Shown here piece by piece: positions 1 to 13,309 of a stretch of 64,000 bases of DNA; positions within the stretch are counted from its first letter, which is position 1; each line of letters begins with the position of its first letter. The stretch spans positions 3,014,116-3,078,115 of the forward strand of contig JAJEKV010000100.1 of assembly GCA_021234155.1 (NCBI GenBank). The letters run 5' to 3'. The notes beneath the pieces are model-generated. The model was not told the origin of the DNA, searched no databases, and was given only the letters and a program-made list of their open reading frames with translations. Source of the stretch: Isoetes taiwanensis. Lineage: Eukaryota; Streptophyta; Lycopodiopsida; Isoetales; Isoetaceae. A program made the position numbers and the translations under genes.

Positions 1-2208
1 GAAAGTGTGGTCCATCCTAGATTGATCTTGAAATAAACAAGTCCAAAAGCACTCATAAGACAAAGAGAGATTTTTAGAGAGGCCATACCATATACAAGCT
101 TTGGCATCTTTTTGGAGAAGATTGAGAGTATCTCATACATCAACTAGCATGACAAGTTGGAGTCTAAATTATGGTTTCTTTAGTGTTTACTTCATTGTTT
201 ATCTAATACTATGCATGCGTACATCCATCTTTCTATACATGATCTTAGAATCTGATTTGGGTTGCATTTATATTGTAGGTTGTGATTGTCTTTTCTTAGA
301 GTACCTTAGATATGACTAGACCAAAACAACAATAACTTTCTACCATTAGTTTAATCTCTAAAGAACTTCATAGAAACTTTTTACTAGATTCCTCGACCTT
401 GGGATTAAGCCATAACCACATATCCATAAACATGCACACTATTGCATTAAATTGACCTTCACTATGCAAGATGAAATCCCAAAACACTTGACAGCCATGT
501 ACATGTCTTTCCCAAACCTCAAAAACACAAAGATATTTTAGAAGGGGAAAAAAAGGGTAACAAAAAAAGGAAAGAAATCAAAGAAACAAAGACCTTTGTA
601 CCTTGCTAATATCCAAATTACATGAGGATTATTGGTGCGTGCTTCGTTAGGTTTATTTCTGCAGTTGGGAGCCGGACTTGGCCTGATCATTTTCGGCCAC
701 CTCGGCCTCGATGGTGATGAGTATTTGGATACCAAGTCCTCGATTTCCAAGAAGTCACAAGGAGCTAATTTTATGTTGTGTGACAAATCTCTGGTGCAAG
801 AGGTCTTGATTCACGAAGGTATGGATCTCTATCATATTGATTTCCCTCAATTGCCATCTCGTGGAGTTCCTGGAAATGGTAATAGATAGTATTTTTTACG
901 ATGTCCCTATGTCTCCCATAGGTGCTCCTGATAAGAGAATCCAAAGTGATAATGCTTCTATCCCCCCATCTCCTTCTGCTGTGGTTCCATCCCTCGTGTT
1001 ACTATGGAGGTCTAGAAATTCAGTGAAAAGGGTAACAAGGAAATGTTCTAGTGATTGGATTAAGAAAGATTTGGCTTCTATTTCTCTTGTTTCAGGAGCT
1101 ATTGATTTGATGATTCATGAGAATAAGAAAAACATTGGTTCCCTTTTGGGTGAGCTTCTAGCATGAGAGGCTCAACTTGATTTTTAGTTACTACTAGTGG
1201 ATGTGTTTTATCAAGTTGAGTATGTAGAGACACCCTTAAAGTTTCTGGATATAATGTGGTAGAGAATTGATCATGATTTACATAAGAAGTGCATTGGTAA
1301 TTTGACATCATTTAAAGTTGTAGGCCACTATACTGGTAGGAAGCTTGGATGCGGGTTAGCATGCCAGCTTCGATCTTATCACACATTGAAAATGTTGGAT
1401 ACAAACTTTTTTCTTGATAATGTTTGATGATGATGTTGTAGCAAATCAGTTGGTGGCACATGGGATTGATCCTGTGTGGAGTGATTATATATTACACCAG
1501 TTTTATTCTCCTAGTTTTAATCCAACATGCTCAATGTTGTGAAAAAAGACTTGTTGCTTCTTAATCTCTAAACTTCCTTCCGACTTGTTGGTATTAGAGT
1601 TCCTCATTAATTTGCTAATCGATTAGGCACTCACTTGGCTCACTCTATCATTGATGGGGTAAAGATATATGTGTCACTTCCTTCTGGTGGTTGTGTTCTG
1701 TTAGAGTCTGTTGTGATTAGAAGTAGCCCCATGTTTCTCAAGTTTGCCTTGCAATTGCTTAACAGTCCCCAGCTTGCTATATTATTTACTCAACTAGCAA
1801 AGAGAGATCGTTTTGTTGCAGTCTTCTCCCACCTCCTACTTTTGTTTCTTATACTTCGATGCACCCTATTTTTTTTCCTTCTCAAATCTGTCTTGTGCGA
1901 TTGGTTATCCAGTTGCTCCTTTTCAAGGGTTTAAGAATGTTGTTTTTTCTTTTGGGCTAGCTTTCCCTTTGATTCAAATTGGTTGGGTGATCAGAAAGAA
2001 TATCCTCATGTTCATTCGCGTGGTGACTAGGGCAGTAATCAGTATTATTGAAGTTCAAGTTTGTAGATCCTTTTGATTTTCCAGATGGTTATTTAGAGGA
2101 GCATCCTGCTCATGTTCAAGAAAGTGATGCTAAGGTAGTTGAGATTGAGAGACCTGCGAACCAGTTTTGGTGCAATAATTTTTTCAGGTTTTGCAGTGCA
2201 TGTCCTGC
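1..2208. other. Left flank, no gene recognised
   Basis: The longest open stretches on the plus strand (632-889, 837-1166, 1635-1934) have no motif I can name. They overlap in different frames and end at stops with no convincing splice sites. The region could hold decayed transposon coding sequence. I see no tRNA, rRNA or promoter signature. Confidence 0.4.
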
Positions 2209-2705
2209 TAAGGGAGGGTGCCCGGTATCGGAACAGGGGCCCTAATATGGCGCACCTTTATGGCACACTTTAACGGCCAAGATCTTCCCATTTGAGCTTT
2301 CTTTTTGGACTTCTGATTTGGATGGCCAGGATCTTCCAGTTCTGCTATTTTCATATTTATTAAAAAAACTTTTTTCAGGGGAGGCATTTTGCAAACGCAC
2401 AAATGCCATTGCAAAGTGCTCCACAAGAGCTTTAAGCTGACTATTGACACGTCATATTTTGACCATGTTAGGATGAAAAACCACATGTAGGAGACCTAAT
2501 TGTGCCATCAGGGGCACCGGAGAGGGGTCACTTTAGGGCCTTATAACTTTTTGTGTAGGGCACCGGAGTGGGCGATTTTGGGGTTGTTAGAGAGAGCAAG
2601 TCTTAGGGATTCAAAAGAGCCATTGCTTGCCTAGATCCGAGCAATGAAGGCCCTCCATCGATCCCTTTTCCTGTTAAGTGTGCCGTCACCGGGCACCCTC
2701 TCTTA
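2209..2705. mobile_element. MITE-like element with terminal inverted repeats
   Basis: The left end reads TAAGGGAGGGTGCCCGGT at 2209-2226. The right end, on the opposite strand, reads TAAGAGAGGGTGCCCGGT at 2705-2688. The match continues for a few more bases (CGG), about 21 of 23 positions. The body is 497 bp with no transposase frame, so this is a non-autonomous DNA element. A short G-rich motif containing GGGCACCGGAG recurs inside near 2512 and 2556. No clean target-site duplication is visible: the flanks TAA and TTA read as part of the inverted repeat. The superfamily is therefore open. Confidence 0.6.
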
Positions 2706-4600
2706 ACCCTCTTGTTATTCAGCCTTTTTTGCAGTATGAGGTCATCCACATTGTAGTCAGGTAGTCTTTCGATCATTTGATTCCACCGATGGCCAAGGAA
2801 ACTTAAGGAAAATTAAATCGGTTATGCCTCATTTGGTGAATCAGCTTCATCGATTTAAACGACTACATATCCTGGGTCTATTTTTAAAATAATTAAATCT
2901 GTTAAAGTGAGAGCATAGACTTGGTAGCTTTCTTTTTCATTCGCTTCTTTGTCTTTTATAGTCGATTCCCTGCAAGTTTCATGTAAAGATCTGATCAATC
3001 CATTTGTTTGAAATTTGAGAGCTTTGAATTGTTTTTTGGATTGAAATAGTTCTGCATTTGAGTTTGGCTTCTGTGAGAAAAGGCATTTGGCCCTGGCCTG
3101 TTACTTTCTTTTGTCATCTATTATACTTCATGGTGTTTTGGATGTAGCAACAATGCAGTATGTTAGCTTAGGATAAAGAGCGCAATAGCGAACTCATGAT
3201 GCCATGATACTCTTCCTTATACTTCCCCTGTGATTGCACTGAAGAGTCTGGTGATTATGCACAAACTTATGCAAGATGGATCATCGGTCTCTTTGAGTTC
3301 ATGTTATGCTAGAATATCATTTTTAAAAGACATCCTCAATTCATGTTACTAGGTCTATACCAACTCAAACCGCTTCCATTGGGCAAAACTTTTGCAATAC
3401 ATGCATTTTTGTAGGCAATGTTTAAACCTGCCTTAGGACATGCAAGACCTGATTCAGTGCTTCAATGGCAGTTTCTTAAGCTTGCAGATCGAATTTCTTA
3501 ACCCAGATCGAGCTTGCATATCCGTCAAAGGTTCAATGCATGAAGTGGGCGGAGCTTCAGGTAGCAAAATAAGGGCGGTTTTTGAGCCCTTGTTCTTGAT
3601 CCCCTGTTCCTTAGATCCTCTACTTTTGAAGATTCCCATTCTGTCTTGAGCTGCTGTTCTTTAGATCCAGTGGAGCTTCAAGAACGATAGAGGACTTATC
3701 TTCTTGCTTAAATCGGGGAAGCTGTATTTTGGAAGCGTTATCTTGGAATGATGCTTTAAATCAGGGAAGCTTTGAGTAACCCAAAGGCATTTAACAACAT
3801 ACAAAAGAATGCTCGATCCCGAAAGCTTCATGTTGAGGAGCAAGAAGCTTCAACTATTTCTTGCTCAATTGGAGATTCAGCAGCGATTGAAGGCCAAAAT
3901 CGCAAGAATCCCCAGCCAAAAATACGCCGGAAACAAGCACAAAATTTCAACACCACAACAACTTATTGGTAGCCGGCCGATTTTTGTGGTTTCCGGCAGG
4001 TAAACCGCCAGGCGGCAGCGCTACTCGCGGCTAACGCCGCTCACAGCAGCGGCGCGCCTGCTGGTTTATCGGCCAGAAACCACTCCAACCGGCCTGTTAT
4101 CTAGCACATAAAGTTGAACTGACATAAGATAGTCCCCACAACAGAACAAAATGCAACCCACAGGCAAAAAGTCGTAGAAGTTGGCTTTTCAATGCAACAA
4201 ATTCGCAAAAAGCAACATAGAAGAATAATGCTTACTCAATTTTGTCTTCCATGTGGATAATGTTTAATCAGTTTTGTCTTGGATAATGTTTACTCAATTT
4301 TTTGCCTTCCATGCAATTTTGCCCATATATCGTGCATATGCAACCCCTCGACCATGCTTTTAGAGTGTAAGCCCTTCATTTTGATCTCTCAGCCCATCAG
4401 CCGTGCTCGATGACAAGAGCAACAAAATTGAAAGTGACATCATGCATGTGGTACAATGATAGCCTACATGCTCTCCTAGGAAAATAAAGACCCTCTGTAT
4501 TTGCTCATTATACATAGCATTTCTGCTTCTAGAATATACATCTAACTAGCTAGCATTAATATTTGCCATGCGTTTAATATTTGCTTTGTGGCATTGGCAA
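2706..4600. other. Intergenic, downstream of the TMN gene
   Basis: No supported gene. The only structure I see is the GC-rich foldback at 3986-4083, reported separately. The TMN gene is transcribed toward this region, so its 3' UTR and poly(A) site should lie just below 4600. Confidence 0.4.
3986..4083. repeat. GC-rich imperfect foldback
   Basis: GTGGTTTCCGGC at 3986-3997 is mirrored by GGCCAGAAACCAC at 4071-4083. The inner arms (TAAACC, then GC-rich stretches with GGCGGCAGCGC) also pair imperfectly. The segment is much richer in GC than its surroundings. It could be a tiny foldback element or the remains of a MITE. No product is expected. Confidence 0.45.
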
Positions 4601-7600
4601 CTACTCGCATTTGATTGCCCTGTAAATGTGGCGGACAAATAACAGTGATGCTCTATATCCAACTGCTCCAAGCATCAAGAAAAATCCATAACAGACACAG
4701 CCCATGTAACCAAAGAAGAATGATGTCTGCATCAAACCCGTCATATCGGATCTGGCATGATAATAATAGAAACAGTAGCCATAAATAAATAAGCCAGTCG
4801 AACCACCACAAAATACAGACCTGCAATCAAAATGGCAAATTAAATTTCTCAAACGCTCCTAATAAGATGTAGAGACTATAAAAATACTAACCGCCACCAC
4901 CAGGCATGATCTTCAACAGCCAGTTGAAAATAAGTGAGCGCAATGGTGATGAAGGCGGTAACTATTATGAGGATTATGAAAACAATAAAGAGAATACTGT
5001 ATATTGTATATATCTTATGTCCCCATACACTCGCAAAGATGTAATATAGCTCAATATAGATGGCACTAAACGGAAGAAAGCCAGCCATACACATCTGCAA
5101 CAAGACACTTTTAGTCAATATCACAAAAAAGCATTAAAGTTGAGTTCAGAAAAACAATCATGCAGATACCTGAGGAATGGTTTTACGATACCAAGGGAGT
5201 GCAGGTATTTCCCTAGGAAATTTGTTTGTCCTACAAGGAGCATAGAACTCGTTTTTATTGTTCTTTCCTGCTATGCCTCCAAGAACCTGTCACAATCAAT
5301 GGCGTAAAAAAAGCAAGATAAGATACATATTGATCCCTTTGTCTTCAAATTTGTGGCCAAGGATCTGAGAGGGAATCAGAACATGTTAAAAGCCATCTAT
5401 GCCATACCCGTGCCAATAAATTATTTAAATGGATAAGTGAATTAGTAAATTAGTATTCCAGTTTTCTTTGCTTCTCTCTTTCTGCTCTTGGATTTTTGAG
5501 ATTTTATACACTTTATGAGTAAGGCCTTAGCAATATTGGAAAATTTTATTTGACGAGCAACTGTATATCCATTGCTAGGGGGAAGGTTTTGAAGTTTATC
5601 TGGACAACTATATTATTCCTTGCACAAGCAATCTTAATGTAAAAAAACAGCAATACTTAGGTGTGTTTTAATTTGACTATATCTAACAACTCAAATCACA
5701 GCATTAGAATGAACATCTACTCCAGTTTTATTGCAGATTATATATTATGATATGTTACTAAATCGCCAAAGCTCACTTACAGTTAGAGGGAATGTGACAA
5801 GAGCCCAAATTATAGCGATGATGACAATCGTTCCAAAAGGTAATGCAGCTGTAGATCGGTAACCAATGGCAACAGTGTTGTTGAAGCAGAAGACCAAAAA
5901 TAAGGGTCCACAAAATAGTGAAGCTGTCAGCAATAGATTTCTTACCTGCATCCATATATTTCCCATTGAAAGCAAAAATACATTTGGATCCTTTTAGAAC
6001 AAAAGCCATAACATGATAAAAGATTTACCCAGTTTTCGCCACCCATCTGCCTATAAAGATGAGCAGAAACATATCCTGATATGCCAGCGGTAAGTGCATA
6101 TATGACAAGACATGCTGTATTCAATGCTCCTCTGTTATATGGATAAAATACGCCCACCAGCGAAAGGCCAAAGATGCACAGGACAAGAACAAGAAGTTGT
6201 GTCCCACTTCCAATAACTGCAGCAAACATGCTGCAAAAATGAAAGGATCCTGTCATCATCAAGCTTAGACGGCCGCAGAAGACTTGAAAACATGATGAAA
6301 AATCCTCAACTCTGTCCACTCTAAAGCACCCATTTAAAATTAATGCCATGATGCAACACACTACATTTTCCCAAATGCTTGGGAAACACCAATATTGTTA
6401 TGGCAAGTTAACATATAAAACCATGGAGAGAATGTGATGTCAAGAATGCAAGCAAACAGTTAAAAACTTAAAAGAGCCTGTGAAGATGAATGTAAAAGAC
6501 TATTTATGGGAAAATTATAGGACCAATCAAGTATTTAAAAGCTCCAAAACCTAGTATATCTTTTCAGATAATCTTACTTTGGATGAGGTGGGAATCGGAA
6601 TACATCTCCATGTATATATTTCCAACCTGTTTCCTCAGGATCCTCTTCTTCCTCTTTGGTGTATCTGAAATGATAAATGCAGCCAACTAAGTAACTCTCA
6701 GCCAACATATTGTCTCAAACATCATATTATGAGAATCAAAAAGACATAAAATGGACTTACTTAATAAAGTCATTTTTCAAGACACGCAGAAGGATTGTAG
6801 CCAAAAACCCTGTAAGCAGCAAGACTGTAACACAGGAGTTTATGATTGAAAACCAATGGATCTCCAAATGCTGCGGAAGGAAAGAGTATTTCTGATACTT
6901 TTCCATGCGCCGTTCAAATGGGATAGTTGTTTTCTGCCATTTTACAGAATAAGTGAAGTCCACCACCACAGGCTCGTCATCCGTAATGTCTACATGTTGT
7001 TCAGGATCTGTATGCCAAATGACCTCTATTACACGATCTTCATTATAATGCACTTCAAACACGGCATGAGTAAACAAGCGGTAATGATCTTCCTTTTGAT
7101 CCCTTACTACTTTGCCCACGAATCCCCAAAGAGGCAGGTCATCAAAAAACATCTGCAGGTTGTTCAAAGGTTCCATTATCATAATTGGGGAGAAATAGCT
7201 AACAGATAATATGAAATCTTAATTATGAAGACCATTTCTCTCTATCCAGAGATATCGACTAAGATGAGATAATTCATACTTCTGTAGCAGAAGCCAAATA
7301 CCCTTTTTTTGATGGATATCAGGATTAAATATGACAAATGTGCCACAAGCAGAAAAGAGTAAAGCTCTTAAGTGTCAAGTGAACTTAATATGGTGCTAAA
7401 TGGCAAGCTAGTTTTAGGCATCGCAGAAAATGGAAGACAACAGAAAATAAGACAACAATTCTAATTACTGTAAGCCCTTGGCCATACACGATATGCTGCT
7501 CCAAACCTCCCTCATTAACCAAAAACGCTAAAACAATTGAAAATGACTGGATCTGAATATGTTGAAGTTATCATAAAGATAGTATTTGCACTATTGAGGA

Positions 7601-9330
7601 GATGAGAGCTCCATACCATACACTGATCTCATTTTAAACTTTTTCCATTCGTGTAATGATCACTAATACTATGGATCAATGGCATCATTTTGACCTTCAC
7701 ACCTGAAAGTAATAATCTTGTTCAACCGCTTTACGAAATTTCCATTTTTGCTCTGGCTCAAGCTTCTTTGAGCATAGTTTCTCATTATCTTTGTCAAATT
7801 TAAAAGTTATATTGTATAATGTCGTCACCATCCGATCTCCTTCAAGAACTTCTCCAAGATCCTCGGTTTTGTGTTTTATGACGTCCGGTTCACAAAAGGG
7901 AAGGTCGTAATATTGATATGTTTCACTGTTACACAAGTATAAGACACGTTGTTACAATATAAAGTCATTTAGATAACTAAAATATGTTCTAACATCATGG
8001 AAAAATTACTAAACATACACAAATTAGTACAACATGACTAGATGCCAGATCATGATGATGACAGAGGTGAGCATACTTTTCAAGGATTCTTCTATTGTTT
8101 CAATTTTCTTTGGAAGACACAATCTTTTATGATAGAAAAATATTATTAAATATCCTACAGAGATGAGGTGTTTGCACGCAAAATCCAAAGTTCAGAAACT
8201 ATATGAAGTGCCCTGCAGTAGTGACATTGTCCAGTAGCATAATTGACTTCTTAAGAACAATATGACTTTTTTGCTGCCCAGATTCCTGTCAGAGGAAGAT
8301 CAAGACAAATCTCGTATACAAAAATGGTTTTCTATCCCAATGCCTACACCCATACTAGACCTTAGAACACCATATTCAGGAATATAATGGGCAATTCTTA
8401 AAATACAACGAGAGCGAGGAAAGCAGATGATTGCAACTTTAAAGTGACCAGCTAAATACTAGGACAGATTATGGTGCTAAAAAAATAAGAAGAAGGGTTT
8501 CTTCAGAATCTCTATCCAGAGTCCCCAGACCTCAGAGTACCACACGTCCATTTGGCATATTCTTTGGTTAGATTAAAAGGTGAAGAGGCACTATATATCC
8601 GCACAGCTAGCAACTCTACTTCATCATTTTAATACTCATAATGACTTCTTTGTTGCAAAAGGCCATAATTGACGTTTCCTGCATTACCAAAAATCTCTGC
8701 TCCTCCTCCACTCCACTGTTCGTTAGCAACCATACAGCTGAGCATGACTCAACATGATGGGGGTAGATAAGAACTGCTTCTCATTAGCTCTTAAATATTA
8801 AGCCATGTTGCAAACATTCCAGGGGTATTTCCTCTCCAGCCATTGACCCAAATATGTTTATTAACGTCTAAACACCTTGTTGCATCAAATATCGATCCTC
8901 AGTCATTGTCCTGTGCACTTTTTTTGTTTTGACATTTTGTAAAAATTCTCAACATATCCTGATCTCAGTCTGCAAAAGTTATTTCGCAAAATTATGGAAC
9001 TCCATTTAGACACAGGCTTCTATGATGTTTTGACTTTGGTAGCTAATTTAAGCTCTATTAATCAGAAGAGTCGACACGCAAATTACTCCAAGCCCTACTA
9101 AACCTCAAATCTTCTACATAAATTAAAACAGTGAGCTCTGCAAAATAGGAGCATACGTCTCACCTGGGATTATGAAAGGGACCAACTTTGTTTGCATAAA
9201 GAGGCACCTTATCATTCTTGTTGTACCTATGATCTCTAGCGCTCAGCAAAATGCGAGTTCCATTAGCCGCGATCGCCACAAAGCTGAGAAAGAAAAATGC
9301 CGAGAAAATGTCTATCTGAAGTCTGCCCAT
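4601..9330 (-). CDS. Transmembrane 9 superfamily member (TMN1-5 group, EMP70), complete nine-exon gene
   Basis: Exons in coding order: 9330-9164, 7925-7703, 7152-6761, 6664-6578, 6230-6029, 5945-5781, 5286-5170, 5094-4892, 4820-4601. All introns are GT-AG. Together they give 1,776 nt, a 591-aa protein, which is the usual family length. A hydrophobic signal peptide (about residues 5-23) leads into the lumenal domain, with family motifs [21 protein letters not shown] (about 47-67) and [16 protein letters not shown]. The first membrane span is at about residues 231-252, and eight more are expected from the family and consistent with the hydrophobic exons. The C terminus is AIKCE, fitting the KXD/E Golgi-retention signal known in plant TMN proteins. 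TM9SF proteins act in Golgi and endosome membranes and in sorting of membrane proteins. The tail [12 protein letters not shown] and the segment VLGGIAGKN place it with the plant TMN1-5 type. The start is the first ATG before the signal peptide. No defect seen. Confidence 0.95.
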
Positions 9331-9828
9331 GTCTGATGAATCCGTAAAAACCAGAGCCCAAGCGTGAACTTATGGATCATACAGGATCTTTCTGTTCTTT
9401 TTTCCTTTGGACTGAAAATACCTATACGGTCCTGTAGAAATACCTATGTGGTCTATACTATTAACAATGGTTGTTTTTCAAGTACTATATAATTCTCTAG
9501 AGGAGGCTCCCCATGAGCTTCCGGACCTCAAGTTTCCTGGCCACATACATAAGCAACACGTGTCATCCTCAGGCTTCGAAATCCCCAATAGCTCTAGCCA
9601 GATAATTTGCCGGTAAGTGTCTAGCACCACCGGATTTTGAATATAAACTCAAGATTATTCGCCGAATTTTGAAGGAAACCCCACAATTTGTTTGCCGGCA
9701 AATAAAAATTGGAACCGGAAAATAAGGATTATGACCGGAAATTTAGGAGACTAACTCCTAGTTTTTCGACGCTTGGTCATCCTGCTCTGAGTTCCAATGT
9801 GGTGATGACACATGGTGACTTTCATTGT

Positions 9829-9956
9829 CAGGAATGTTAAGTATTTTACTTGCATTCTGTTTCTACTTACATTCTGATTTTTTACAGACATTCCTAATTG
9901 CTTACTTGCATCCCTGATTTTTTACAGACATTCATGATTGCTTACTTGCATTCCAG
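9829..9956. repeat. Two-copy 40-bp tandem repeat
   Basis: The unit is roughly CATTCTGATTTTTTACAGACATTC.. followed by ATTGCTTACTTG, repeated at about 9873-9911 and 9912-9951 with few changes, then a third partial copy. The preceding TCAGGAATGT at 9829 recurs in the hairpin at 17.2 kb, on the other side of the recombinase remains. Confidence 0.5.
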
Positions 9957-11019
9957 ATTTACACTTTAAATACAAAGCTTGTTTGAAACAAATATAAAGT
10001 ATAATGAAATACAATACAGGATTACCATGTGGAACTTCAGCATTTTTTCCAAACTGCCCTTTATCGTAAGCATTAAGCTCATCCTTATAAACCTCTTCAA
10101 ACATCCTTCTAGATCCAGTTGCATCGAACGGCTTGCCAGCTATCTCCATTGCAGCCTTACTTGCAAATCTGCAGTTTTATCATACCTGAATATAGCAGAA
10201 CATGCAATTAATTGGGGAAGCTACACAAAAAAAGAAACATGACTAAAAATTTGTACAATAATTACCTTTGAAAGCCTCTACATTGCGATGTCCAGTAACA
10301 TTCATGCCAATATTAATGGGTACACCAGCTCGTGACAACATAGAAACTAGTGTTGTCCATCCACTCTTTCCACTGAAAGAGCCATCAACTCCTATAAGCT
10401 TTATCATGTACTTCAGCCATTGTGATATCTTTCGGCCACCAACCTTATGCTTTACATTATACCATGCCTGCAAAATTTAAAGAGTTTAAGTTTTAAAAAT
10501 TAAAGCTATATGAAATACAAAAAACAATTATTTACCGTTTTACGTGGTGAAATAATTGCCTACTTGAAATAGTTGCCTACTTGAAATACTTGCCTACTTG
10601 CTAGTAATGGCAAAAAAATTGTTTGAAGGTCACAATGCATCCGAAAGGATTCTTCTTGGTACCTGTCATCTGGCACCTTCAGACCTTCCAACTCCTCTTG
10701 ACCCCGAATCCCAAATCTAGATACGCAGTAAAACAATAGCCTCTTTTGCAGACCAACGGAATGTTGAATTCCATGGTCGACATCAGACAGAAGGGCCTGT
10801 TCGTTAGCGAATGTAATTTCATCTACTTTCTTCCTTTTTTTACACACCCCTGGTGTCATCCTCGATCTCCTCATAGAGGCAACACATGCAAGCCTTGCCC
10901 GCGTGAACACAACAGAATACTTAATATTGAAAGGAAATTCCTCTATGCCACTTTCTACAATCTTCTGCTCCTGCTCACGTAGAATCATGCATCCAAATCT
11001 TCTAAACAAGTCTTGAAGC
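9955..11019 (-). pseudogene. Tyrosine recombinase, Crypton/DUF3504 type, C-terminal catalytic part
   Basis: An exon with acceptor at 11020 runs to about 10610. It contains KKRKKVDEITFANEQALLSD and then RFGIRGQEELEGL, matching the first catalytic arginine box (LRG..EH..L) of Crypton-type recombinases. A second exon, 10467-10266, encodes 67 residues with WYNVKHKVGGRKISQWLK, a decayed HxxR box (FSGKSGWTTL), AGVP and TGHRNVEAFK. This is the same order as in KIAA1958, ZMYM and Crypton proteins, where tyrosine recombinases cut and rejoin DNA. In the HxxR box His and Arg appear as Lys and Trp. About 80 residues normally found between the boxes are missing. A further open piece (10149-9955; MEIAGKPFDATGSRR) follows, but its splice phase does not fit cleanly. 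The intron around 10556-10605 carries three copies of a roughly 20-bp repeat. It is most likely a decayed element or domesticated gene. Confidence 0.7.
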
Positions 11020-12527
11020 CTGCAAAAAAAATGTAAGAGATAATAAAAGAATGTCAAATGAATAAAAGAATGTCAAATGAATAAAGGAATGTAAACTAAA
11101 TAAAATAATATACTAAATAAACAAGGTGCTGCGCACGGAGGGTTGCCCTCCAGTTTCTTGAGGGTGAAGTGGCCTAAATCAAACCGTGAAGTCATGTTTT
11201 CACAATCTATATTTAAATTAAAGTAGACCCCTACCATGTTCTTACAATCAGTTTGTAGGTCCCCTACATTCATGTACAAGCCCGTCCAGTTCACTAGACG
11301 TTAATGAAAATACTATGAACCAAGAAAACCATGAACCACCACTTTACTTTGGAGCAGAGAAGACTATGCTAACTGCCACAAGAATATAGTTATCAAACAT
11401 GGCCATGTGGATGGTGGTAATTTCTTGCAAGCCTTTGCTTTGTAGTATTTTATGTTTAAGAAAATAAAGATTCCTTTCTTGGAGATGGCTTTTGATGACA
11501 ATCTGAAGATTTATTTGGCGAGCAGTAAAATCTTCCCTTCGGAAAATATAAAGCTAATGGCTAAATTCTCCACTCAATACTGGTCCTTCAATTCAGTTAT
11601 ACAACACCTTGACAGTGGTGCACAATTGAACATTGCATGAAAACCTTGGTAGAAATGGTTATGTCTAGATGCACGACTATTGCATTGCTTATTCAGGATT
11701 TGTTTGGGGAACTCAAACGAAGTAGCCACTACTCTCTTAAGTCCTACCCGATTAAAATGAAATATCGAGCCTATGGTAATCATAATAGAATCCAGGATTT
11801 GACTATCATTTGTATCTTGCACCAAGTCCTACAGGATTAAATAAAATATCAAGCTCATGGTAATCACAATAGAATCCAGGATTTGGCTATCATTTTGAAT
11901 CAAGTATTAAATATCAGCTCTCATTTCATAGAAGACGTTTTTGCATGTGTTTTTTCAATGCAGAAAGTGATAGCTAGATTACTAAGTGGCATAAAATTGA
12001 CCAACTTTCAGGACTATTAATGAGTGGATGTTTGTGCATGCAAATAACTGAGTGCTTGCAAGATCCAAATATAGGTTTCGCATTCAAAATACAAAGAATT
12101 ATCATGTAATAACCTAGAGAGAATTTTGGACTAGAATTATATAGCAAATAATTGTAATACTAGCTAACATATACATATATATATACATATGGACGAAATT
12201 TACTTCAAAGTAAGCATCTGTATTAGTCCTTTTCAAGCATATCATGAAAGATAAACACATATCCAGTGCCCTTTGCCTCCAATTCATCAAAACACATTAC
12301 AGTTAATACAAACAAACAAATGCAAAAGACAGGTATTATATTGGAGGTTAAACATCACATCTGGCAAGCTTTCTAGCATGATCCCATTTCTTAATCCAGA
12401 ACCATTGACAATGGGAACTCCATAGATGTTTTTGCTTCCGGCAGTATCTGCATCCCACAAAATATCTCAATAATAGCAACAAAATTCCTTTTTTTTTCAT
12501 TTTGCATTCTATTGCCTTCTCGGCCGA
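11020..12527. other. Intron-like or inserted DNA between recombinase halves
   Basis: 11045-11110 is a minisatellite-like tract of (AAAAGAATGTCAAATGAAT)-type units that resembles the tract at 15.5-15.97 kb. The rest holds only short open frames with no motif I recognise. A near-duplicate sentence, AATCCTACAGGATT-flanked with 'CAAATCCTGGATTC' type words, occurs around 11750-11900. No gene supported. Confidence 0.35.
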
Positions 12528-12698
12528 TAGGAATAGAAGCAAAAAGCCTCGCATGTGAACTAGGGTGACTGATAGTTTAAGAGCGCAAGTGGGTTTGGAT
12601 CAGTTTTTGAAATATCTCAAGCATATACCAGCATATCCAAGGAATATGCCAAAAACCCACATGGACTAAGGTTTGCCCCCCTAGGGGCAACCCAAAAA
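12528..12698 (+). repeat. 171-bp direct repeat, copy 1
   Basis: Begins TAGGAATAGAAGCAAAAAGC and ends TAGGGGCAACCCAAAAA. About 92% identical to 15321-15491, in the same orientation. The end carries a near-palindrome GCCCCCCTAGGGGC. There are no tRNA-type A/B boxes, so a SINE is not supported. The two copies enclose the receptor-kinase pseudogene. Confidence 0.75.
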
Positions 12699-13309
12699 AG
12701 GGATAAAGAAATGGCAGCAGGACAGAAAGAAAACAGATCTGACAGAAGGTGGCGGCAAGACAGAAATATTATATATGTGTCTCTTGGGCTAATGGCCTCT
12801 ATATTATTAGCAGTCCAAATGCGACAGCGCTAGATCATGTTTCCATTTTACATCTAAGTTAGTAAACTGGTCAAGCAATTATAGCATGTGGGGTCGGTGT
12901 GTTGAATATTGTCGATCCAAACGGATTTGCCAAATCCACTGCAGATCAAGCAAGAAATTTGAAAGGAACTTCTGGGCAGGTCACGAAAGAAAAACGAAGA
13001 TCTGATGCAGAAAACCAACAAGCAGATTCAAACTCTCTGGCAGAAAACCAACAGGGAAAATTCAAATTCTAAGATTTGTGGAGTCAGTAAAATTGGTCGT
13101 GTGCTTGTTGGTACATTATACCATAGATCCTAGAGTTATCTCGATACTGACATATAAGGATACACAATAACACAAGGAAAGCGTTTTGGATTTATAACAT
13201 TGGATTCGGATCCACTTTTGCTACTAGATCACTGCCTACCATAGCTACATGGTCTTAATAGTGAGGATACTCACAATCAGAATTTTGACACATTTCAAGT
13301 GCTTTCATT

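Noticed and set aside
632-1166. Overlapping plus frames (85 and 109 codons)
   Set aside because: No recognisable domain, no splice logic and no repeat partner in the window; left as undefined.
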